Assembly: GCA_003242115.1 (NCBI GenBank)
Contig: QBMP01000057.1
Coordinates: 8,071 to 18,053 of the forward strand
Direction: 5' to 3'
Source: Phormidesmis priestleyi
Lineage (GTDB): Bacteria > Cyanobacteriota > Cyanobacteriia > Phormidesmidales > Phormidesmidaceae
DNA length: 9,983 bases
Position numbers and translations under genes: made by a program. Position 1 is the first letter of the stretch. Every line of letters starts with the position of its first letter. The notes beneath the pieces were generated by a model. The model was given only the letters and a program-made list of their open reading frames with translations, ran no database searches and was not told the DNA's origin. Below are positions 5,583 through 9,983 of this stretch, piece by piece.

Positions 5583-7058
5583 TTAAGCTACCAGAAAGGC
5601 TGCACATTCCACATGAGAGGTTTGCGGAAAAAAGTCCGCAGGTTGTACCCGCGTCAGCCGATATTTGCCCACGTCACACAGCACTTGCAGATCGCGCGCC
5701 AGCGTTGCTGGGTTGCAGCTAATGTACACAATTCGCTCAGGCTTGAGGTTTATCAGCGCTTCCAGCATCGCAGGATCACAGCCTTTTCTCGGCGGATCTA
5801 ACAGCACCACATCTGGCCTTACCTCTAGCTGCGGCATCAATTCCGCCACATCTCCAATCTTAAAAGCCACATTCTCAATCTTATTCAGCACGGCATTTTC
5901 TTCGGCCTGCTTCACCGATTCCGCAAAAGCCTCCAAGCCGATGCACTGCTTCACCTGCTGCGCCAGAGGCAGTGTAAACGTTCCCACCCCACAATAGGCA
6001 TCTACCAGGGTCTCCTCGCCCGTCAGCGCCAGCTCGGTTTGCACATGCCTCAGCAGCCGCTCTGCCTGCTCCGTATTCACCTGAAAAAACGTACTCGGCT
6101 GAATGTGAAACGTCAGCCCCGCAAACTCTTCTTCCAAATACGACTGCCCCGCTATGCCATACGTATCCGGGCCAAAAATAGCATTTGTCCGCTTCCAGTT
6201 CAGATTCACCAGCACCCCAGCTAAATTTGGATAGCGCGCCATCCACTGCTCGGCTTGCTCATGAATGCCCTTAAGCTTTACCGAACGGCTAATCAGCGTT
6301 AGCAGCACCTGCCCCGTTCGTCGCCCCACTCGCAAAGACAGATGCTTGAGATGCCCTTTATGCAGCCTTTCATCGTATATTTTCCATTCTCGCGCTTCAA
6401 TGTCAGCCTTGACTTCAGCTAAAAGCGGATCGAGCAATGGATCTTGCACGGGGCACTGATTCAGGTTGACTAAGCGATGAGAGCCCTTGCGGTAGTAGCC
6501 TGCTTGGACGGTGTTGATCTGCGATCGCCCCAGTGGATAAGTCGCCTTATTGCGATAGCCCAACTGCTGCTCGCTAGCCATCACCGGATCAACCTGCACA
6601 TTCTCCAGCTTGCCAATTCGCGTTAGCGCATCAACTACCAAATCCCGTTTAGAAATCAGCTGCTGCTCGTAGCTCACCTGCTGCCACTGACAGCCCCCAC
6701 ACTTGTCCGCCACAATGCAGGCTGGCCTGACTCGCTGCGGCGACGGCTGCACAATCCCTGCTGGAATGCCAAAGCCATGAGTTTCCTTAACTTTCGTCAT
6801 TTTCACCCGAATGACGTCTCCGGGCACCGTATTCGGCACAAACACAACTCGATCCTCCCAGCGGCCCACTCCATCACCGCTATTTGTCAAGTCTGTAATC
6901 GCGACTTTGAGCATTTCTCCCTGTTGCCATTTCGGCTCGGGCAAATCGCTCGGCCAAACGGTTTGGGCGGCTGAATGGTCAGCGCGATCGCTCAACGCAC
7001 TATCAGAACCCGTTTGGGGCTGCGTTTGAGGTGAAGGGGTTTCGGCGGGTATAGTCAT
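5583..7058 (-). CDS. rlmD: 23S rRNA (uracil-C5)-methyltransferase, TrmA/RumA family
   Basis: SAM-dependent enzyme expected to make 5-methyluridine in 23S rRNA (U1939 in E. coli numbering). The 491-residue product starts with a Pro/Gln/Ser-rich extension (1-45), then a TRAM-type RNA-binding domain (about 46-103; ITDLTNSGDGVGR), an iron-sulphur cysteine set at C114, C120, C123 and C202, and a C-terminal Rossmann methyltransferase domain. There VDAYCGVGTFTLPL (352-365) binds SAM, DPPRKG is at 421-426, and SCNPATLARD (447-456) carries the nucleophile C448. The ATG at 7058 lacks a good Shine-Dalgarno sequence; the variable N-terminal extension could begin later. Some relatives methylate both U747 and U1939 or tRNA, so the exact target is inferred. 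It precedes lpxD by 51 bp and diverges from apcD. Confidence 0.92.
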   Translation of the reverse strand: MTIPAETPSPQTQPQTGSDSALSDRADHSAAQTVWPSDLPEPKWQQGEMLKVAITDLTNSGDGVGRWEDRVVFVPNTVPGDVIRVKMTKVKETHGFGIPAGIVQPSPQRVRPACIVADKCGGCQWQQVSYEQQLISKRDLVVDALTRIGKLENVQVDPVMASEQQLGYRNKATYPLGRSQINTVQAGYYRKGSHRLVNLNQCPVQDPLLDPLLAEVKADIEAREWKIYDERLHKGHLKHLSLRVGRRTGQVLLTLISRSVKLKGIHEQAEQWMARYPNLAGVLVNLNWKRTNAIFGPDTYGIAGQSYLEEEFAGLTFHIQPSTFFQVNTEQAERLLRHVQTELALTGEETLVDAYCGVGTFTLPLAQQVKQCIGLEAFAESVKQAEENAVLNKIENVAFKIGDVAELMPQLEVRPDVVLLDPPRKGCDPAMLEALINLKPERIVYISCNPATLARDLQVLCDVGKYRLTRVQPADFFPQTSHVECAAFLVA

Positions 7059-7116
7059 AGCGGCAAAGCTGCGGACAGAGGCAGGCGAGTCAAGTTCAAT
7101 CGATCAGATTCAGGCA

Positions 7117-7146
7117 ATCATATAAATTCAGTTAAGTTCAAATCAA
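7117..7146 (-). promoter_or_regulatory. Candidate sigma-70-type promoter of rlmD
   Basis: On the minus strand, TTGATT (7146-7141) and TATGAT (7122-7117) are 18 bp apart, good matches to -35 and -10 boxes. Transcription would start near 7110, about 50 bases ahead of the rlmD ATG. The -35 box lies inside the palindrome at 7137-7161. Confidence 0.45.
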
Positions 7147-7161
7147 AGACTTTGAATTGAA
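7137..7161. promoter_or_regulatory. 25-bp imperfect palindrome, candidate operator
   Basis: TTCAAATCAAAG (7137-7148) and CTTTGAATTGAA (7150-7161) are inverted around one central base, with 11 of 12 positions matching. No T-run follows that would suggest a terminator. It overlaps the putative rlmD -35 box and sits between two divergent genes, so it could be a dimeric repressor site acting on one or both. I do not recognise the motif as that of a known cyanobacterial regulator. Confidence 0.45.
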
Positions 7162-7428
7162 TTCAAGGATTAAACCGGCCTATTAGTATGGCGCATTTAC
7201 CCATTTATTTCGGTTTTTGTTGGGTCGAGACAAGACACTAGCGTCAAGATTAAAGCCTCTCTATCGTCAGCTTAATATTTCTTAAGTCTTTTCTCAGGCG
7301 CGATTTAACAGCGTTTCGCTCCGGTTTTGCCCCCCAACCGACTAAAAAAATAAGCAATAACGCTTCCCCTGTTTCCCCTGAAGTCGCTAAACTGGCAATA
7401 TAAGTAGAGTTATCGACATTAAAAACCT

Positions 7429-7917
7429 ATGTCTGTTGTCAGCCAAGTAATCCTCAACGCAGATGACGAGTTGCGCTACCCCACTATCGGCGAACTCAAA
7501 GGGATAGAAAACTTTTTGAGCACAGGCGATCAGCGGATGCGCATCGCCCAAACCCTAGCGGAAAATGAGAAAAAAATCGTCAACCAAGCTAGTGGCGCAC
7601 TCTGGAAAATCCGCCCCGACTTTATTGCCAAAGGCGGCAACGCTTACGGCCAAAAGCAGCGCGCCCTCTGTCTGCGCGACTACGGCTGGTACCTTCGCCT
7701 CATCACCTACAGCATCCTAGCGGGTGACAAAGACCCGATTGAAAACATCGGCCTAATCGGCGTCCGGGAAATGTACAATGCCCTCGATGTCCCTGTCCCT
7801 GGCATGGTAGAGGCGATTCGCTGCCTCAAAGAATCCTCTCTCCCCCTGATGAGCGAAGCTGATGCCGCCGAAGCTGCGCCCTATTTCGATTTCATTATTC
7901 AGTCAATGTCGTCATAA
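7429..7917 (+). CDS. apcD: Allophycocyanin B alpha subunit, phycobilisome terminal emitter
   Basis: Alpha-type phycobiliprotein of the phycobilisome core that carries one phycocyanobilin and passes excitation on to the photosystems. The 162-residue product has the globin-like phycobiliprotein plan; C81 in [12 protein letters not shown] is the bilin attachment site. Several stretches mark it as ApcD and not Apc[10 protein letters not shown] at the start, LAENEKKIV (43-51), the tryptophan in DYGWYLR, and [10 protein letters not shown] in the last third. It stands alone, as apcD usually does, away from the apcABC cluster. There is no Shine-Dalgarno sequence before the ATG. A terminator lies about 75 bp after the stop. 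It looks like an ordinary ApcD, with nothing pointing to the divergent copies of far-red acclimation clusters. Confidence 0.94.
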   Translation: MSVVSQVILNADDELRYPTIGELKGIENFLSTGDQRMRIAQTLAENEKKIVNQASGALWKIRPDFIAKGGNAYGQKQRALCLRDYGWYLRLITYSILAGDKDPIENIGLIGVREMYNALDVPVPGMVEAIRCLKESSLPLMSEADAAEAAPYFDFIIQSMSS

Positions 7918-7937
7918 GTCTGTTGTCGTAAGCCTAT

Positions 7938-7957
7938 TGTTGACGACTGTTGACGAC
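7938..7957. repeat. 10-bp tandem duplication after apcD
   Basis: TGTTGACGAC occurs twice back to back (7938-7947 and 7948-7957). A related TGTTGTCGTA lies at 7921-7930, and the inverse GTCGTCA at 7908-7914 overlaps the end of apcD, so a weak hairpin with either TGACGAC copy is possible. Confidence 0.7.
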
Positions 7958-7993
7958 GGCATTACTTAACTAGCCAATAAATAGAAACCCCTT

Positions 7994-8044
7994 AAAAGCC
8001 AAGAGCCAGAGAGCGTAGCAATACCCTTCTAGCCCTTGGCTTTT
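7994..8044 (+). terminator. Putative intrinsic terminator of apcD
   Basis: AAAAGCCAAG (7994-8003) and CTTGGCTTTT (8035-8044) are perfect 10-bp arms enclosing a 31-base loop; the right arm ends in four T, followed by GGATTTTC. The loop is long for a terminator, but the position about 75 bp after apcD and before an independent promoter fits the role. Confidence 0.55.
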
Positions 8045-8083
8045 GGATTTTCAAAGATGATCTTATTAAGGCTAGTTATTTAG

Positions 8084-8109
8084 CCTCTTTAATACACCTC
8101 TTTAATACA
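8084..8109. repeat. 13-bp tandem duplication directly upstream of a promoter
   Basis: CCTCTTTAATACA is present twice in direct succession (8084-8096 and 8097-8109). The second copy ends one base before the -35 box of the promoter at 8111-8139, so the pair occupies the place where an activator would bind. Confidence 0.8.
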
Positions 8110-8110
8110 A

Positions 8111-8139
8111 TTGTACGCTGAGCTGATATATCCTATATT
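8111..8139 (+). promoter_or_regulatory. Sigma-70-type promoter of the gene at 8169
   Basis: TTGTAC (8111-8116) and TATATT (8134-8139) are spaced exactly 17 bp, close to consensus. Transcription would start near 8146, leaving a leader of about 23 bases. Confidence 0.62.
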
Positions 8140-8168
8140 CACAGTACATCCACAGCAATTAGCTAGCT

Positions 8169-8816
8169 ATGGTCTATTCTGCGCGTACAGTGTCATCCGC
8201 TGCTTCGGTCTCCTCTACCTGTCTCGGTAGGGTCGTCAAGTCTAATTCGCACTGCGACTATGTGGTTCAGCTCGATACGTCTAATGATGTTGATCAGCCG
8301 CCTGCCATCGAAGACTACGGCTTTGGCCAGTTTGTAAAATTTGATAGCCACCGGCATTGGGCAGTTGGCATTGTGTACGATACACAGCTATTTAACTCAG
8401 CTTTTCTAAATAGCGGCCCGCGCCTGACTAGCACCCCAGATCCCATTTTTACACCTGATCTGATTCAAGATACCTGCATTCTATTGAACGTGGTTTTGGT
8501 CGGCAGTTTAGAGAAAGGCAAGCCTCACGATTATGGCCTTCAGGGCATTCCTCGGGTGGTCGTACCGGCCAACACGCCTGTTTGTCAAATGAATACAGCG
8601 GAGATTCATCGTTTTCATTTGACCGCTGAAGGCCAACCACAGTTTACTTACTACGGCCACTTGCTGCGCTCAGGGGGAGGATTTGCGGCTCAGCTCACTC
8701 AGCAAGTGCTCGGCGATTTGATTGCAAGTGAGCTATTTACGGGTGCAAATGAAAGAGCGCTCAAAGTGCTATGTAAAGAGCTGTCCTGGAAAAGCACAAT
8801 GGGCGCGATGCGATAG
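8169..8816 (+). CDS. Conserved-looking protein of unknown function, possible HAS-barrel-like N-terminus
   Basis: A 215-residue soluble protein without signal peptide or membrane segment. I do not recognise its function. Residues about 18-75 (LGRVVKSNSHCDYVVQL, then GFGQFVKF and WAVGIVYDTQLFN) show the pattern of a small beta-barrel like the HAS-barrel of HerA and ATP-synthase-type proteins, with a further strand-rich part to about 138 (LLNVVLVGSL, QGIPRVVVPANTPV). The last 75 residues look helical and carry no motif that I know; there is no Walker motif, so it is not itself a HerA-type ATPase. Cysteines are at 18, 29, 103, 139 and 202. It has its own near-consensus promoter and no clear Shine-Dalgarno sequence. 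psbA follows 133 bp later with a separate promoter, so a shared operon is unlikely. Coding status is well supported by length and natural amino-acid make-up; the domain call is tentative. Confidence 0.82.
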   Translation: MVYSARTVSSAASVSSTCLGRVVKSNSHCDYVVQLDTSNDVDQPPAIEDYGFGQFVKFDSHRHWAVGIVYDTQLFNSAFLNSGPRLTSTPDPIFTPDLIQDTCILLNVVLVGSLEKGKPHDYGLQGIPRVVVPANTPVCQMNTAEIHRFHLTAEGQPQFTYYGHLLRSGGGFAAQLTQQVLGDLIASELFTGANERALKVLCKELSWKSTMGAMR

Positions 8817-8846
8817 CCCTGTAGTTTGGCTGGTTAAATTAAAAGC

Positions 8847-8875
8847 TTGCAATATTCCGTTACATTTGCTATATT
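8847..8875 (+). promoter_or_regulatory. psbA promoter
   Basis: TTGCAA (8847-8852) and TATATT (8870-8875) are spaced 17 bp, a near-consensus sigma-70-type promoter; transcription would start near 8882, giving a leader of about 68 bases. GTTACATT at 8859-8866 matches one half of the HLR1 motif bound by the response regulator RpaB, and GCAATATT two bases before it is a poor second half (5 of 8). A site there would overlap the -35/-10 spacer. Confidence 0.7.
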
Positions 8876-8949
8876 AAATACATCGGCAAAGTGCTTTCTT
8901 TTGAAGTCGCCAAGCCCTTAATACGTACCTAACTACCGGAATAATAAAA

Positions 8950-9983
8950 ATGACTACTACACTACAGCAGCGCCAAAGCGCTTCTTTGTGGGAGCAGTTT
9001 TGTCAATGGGTCACCAGCACCGAAAACCGCCTCTATGTAGGTTGGTTCGGCGTGTTGATGATTCCGACATTGCTAGCTGCTACTACCTGTTTCGTAATTG
9101 CGTTCATCGCAGCCCCTCCCGTCGATATCGACGGCATTCGTGAGCCTGTTGCAGGTTCATTGATGTACGGCAACAACATCATCTCTGGTGCGGTTGTGCC
9201 ATCATCGAACGCGATTGGTCTTCACTTCTACCCGATTTGGGAAGCTGCCTCACTAGATGAGTGGCTTTACAACGGCGGCCCTTACCAACTGGTAATCTTT
9301 CACTTCCTCATCGGCGTATTTGCTTACATGGGTCGTGAGTGGGAGCTATCCTACCGCCTTGGTATGCGTCCTTGGATCTGTGTTGCTTATTCTGCACCCG
9401 TTGCAGCAGCAACTGCCGTATTTTTGATCTACCCCCTCGGTCAGGGTTCATTCTCTGACGGCATGCCTCTAGGTATTTCGGGTACGTTCAACTTCATGTT
9501 GGTGTTCCAAGCCGAGCACAACATCTTGATGCACCCCTTCCACATGTTGGGAGTAGCGGGTGTATTCGGCGGCGCATTGTTTAGTGCAATGCACGGTTCA
9601 TTGGTAACGTCTTCATTGGTTCGTGAGACCACTGAAACTGAGTCACAGAACTACGGATACAAGTTCGGCCAAGAAGAAGAGACTTACAACATCGTTGCGG
9701 CCCACGGCTACTTCGGACGTTTGATCTTCCAATATGCTTCGTTCAACAACAGCCGTAGCCTCCACTTTTTGTTGGGTGCATGGCCAGTGGTTGGTATTTG
9801 GTTCACGGCATTGGGCATCAGCACGATGGCGTTCAACCTGAACGGTTTCAACTTCAACCAGTCGATCATCGACTCACAAGGTCGCGTGATTGGTTCATGG
9901 GCAGATGTATTGAACCGTGCCAACTTGGGTATGGAAGTAATGCACGAGCGCAATGCTCACAACTTCCCGCTTGACTTGGCTGC
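8950..9983 (+). CDS. psbA: Photosystem II reaction-centre protein D1, 3' end cut off
   Basis: Core subunit of photosystem II in the thylakoid membrane, binding P680, pheophytin, QB and most of the Mn4CaO5 cluster. 344 of about 360 codons are present. All key residues are in place: Y161 and H190 (TyrZ pair), D170, E189, H332, E333, H337, D342 and A344 (cluster ligands), H198 (P680), H215 and H272 (iron), S264 (QB site). Residue 130 is Glu, the form typical of high-light D1. The window ends two bases after the Ala344 codon, the site where CtpA cleaves the precursor. The ATG at 8950 follows ACCGGAATAATAAAA, with only a weak GGA. Codon choice favours TTC and AAC more than in neighbouring genes, as expected for a highly expressed gene. 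Cyanobacteria usually carry several psbA copies; this one looks fully functional. Confidence 0.98.
   Translation, partial: MTTTLQQRQSASLWEQFCQWVTSTENRLYVGWFGVLMIPTLLAATTCFVIAFIAAPPVDIDGIREPVAGSLMYGNNIISGAVVPSSNAIGLHFYPIWEAASLDEWLYNGGPYQLVIFHFLIGVFAYMGREWELSYRLGMRPWICVAYSAPVAAATAVFLIYPLGQGSFSDGMPLGISGTFNFMLVFQAEHNILMHPFHMLGVAGVFGGALFSAMHGSLVTSSLVRETTETESQNYGYKFGQEEETYNIVAAHGYFGRLIFQYASFNNSRSLHFLLGAWPVVGIWFTALGISTMAFNLNGFNFNQSIIDSQGRVIGSWADVLNRANLGMEVMHERNAHNFPLDLA

Larger units (their letters stand above)
1182..6991. repeat. HIP1 octamer GCGATCGC, ten scattered copies
   Basis: The palindrome GCGATCGC starts at 1182, 2461, 3231, 3535, 3685, 4663, 5118, 5254, 6521 and 6984. Less than one copy would be expected by chance in 10 kb. 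All ten lie inside genes (ccb4-like, M48, coaX, lpxD, rlmD); none is found in apcD, the gene at 8169 or psbA. Confidence 0.9.
7059..7428. other. Divergent control region between rlmD and apcD
   Basis: This 370-bp stretch has no gene that I can support. Its left part is rich in TTCAA/TTGAA words and contains a 25-bp imperfect palindrome and a minus-strand promoter candidate (both listed). Its right part has TTCCCCTG twice (7364-7371 and 7373-7380) and TATAAG at 7399-7404, a possible apcD -10 box without a good -35. A second plus-strand candidate is TTGAAT (7157-7162) with TATTAG (7181-7186), spaced 18 bp, which would leave a leader of roughly 240 bases. No Shine-Dalgarno sequence precedes apcD. 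Confidence 0.55.

Noticed and set aside
5881..6246. 121-codon minus frame inside rlmD
   Set aside because: It is in another frame of a well-supported methyltransferase gene and shows no protein-like pattern.
7187..7240. 17-codon frame (MAHLPIYFGF...) upstream of apcD
   Set aside because: No ribosome binding site and no sign of conservation that can be judged here; too short to claim.
7429..9983. apcD close to psbA could suggest a far-red light photoacclimation cluster
   Set aside because: D1 is canonical with all manganese ligands and Glu130, ApcD is of the ordinary type, and no far-red regulator or divergent photosystem gene is nearby.
1..9983. CRISPR array, tRNA or rRNA gene, insertion sequence, defence or biosynthetic cluster
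   Set aside because: I searched for regular spaced repeats, tRNA T-arm and acceptor patterns, transposase-like frames and terminal inverted repeats and saw none.

Overview
This window comes from a cyanobacterial chromosome. The strongest evidence is psbA (photosystem II D1), apcD (the phycobilisome terminal emitter allophycocyanin B), a CCB2/CCB4-type cytochrome b6 haem-attachment factor, a DUF4330 protein and a cyanobacterial-type coaX. Ten copies of the octamer GCGATCGC (HIP1), a well-known cyanobacterial signature, support this. The gene content suggests a phycobilisome-containing lineage of the Leptolyngbya/Synechococcus type; the genus cannot be fixed from the sequence alone.

Layout, left to right. 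A PBP4-like peptidase S13 (dacB, minus, cut off by the left edge) diverges from a ccb4-like gene (plus). That gene converges on, and overlaps, a DUF4330 gene (minus). A 318-bp gap with several inverted repeats separates DUF4330 from a secreted M48 metalloprotease gene (plus), which converges on and overlaps coaX (type III pantothenate kinase, minus). A non-coding stretch of about 600 bp follows, holding a strong minus-strand terminator and an orphan Shine-Dalgarno octamer. Next are lpxD (lipid A acyltransferase) and rlmD (rRNA m5U methyltransferase), both minus, 51 bp apart and likely co-transcribed with rlmD first. A 370-bp divergent control region with a long imperfect palindrome separates rlmD from apcD (plus). 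apcD is followed by a terminator, then an unrecognised conserved-looking protein with a possible HAS-barrel-like N-terminus, then psbA, which the right edge cuts just after the codon for Ala344, the mature C-terminus of D1.

How the genes relate. Most are unlinked housekeeping genes: cell wall, envelope lipid, CoA synthesis, rRNA modification and periplasmic proteolysis. Three act in photosynthesis: the ccb4-like gene (cytochrome b6f assembly), apcD (energy transfer to the photosystems) and psbA (PSII core, Glu130 high-light type). I see no mobile element, CRISPR array, tRNA, rRNA or defence system, and no convincing undescribed multigene system. The points most worth a second look are at regulatory scale: a plus-strand terminator buried in antisense coaX codons, a perfect Shine-Dalgarno octamer with a tiny reading frame ending at a terminator hairpin, the palindrome overlapping the putative rlmD promoter, and the orphan gene between apcD and psbA with its own near-consensus promoter.
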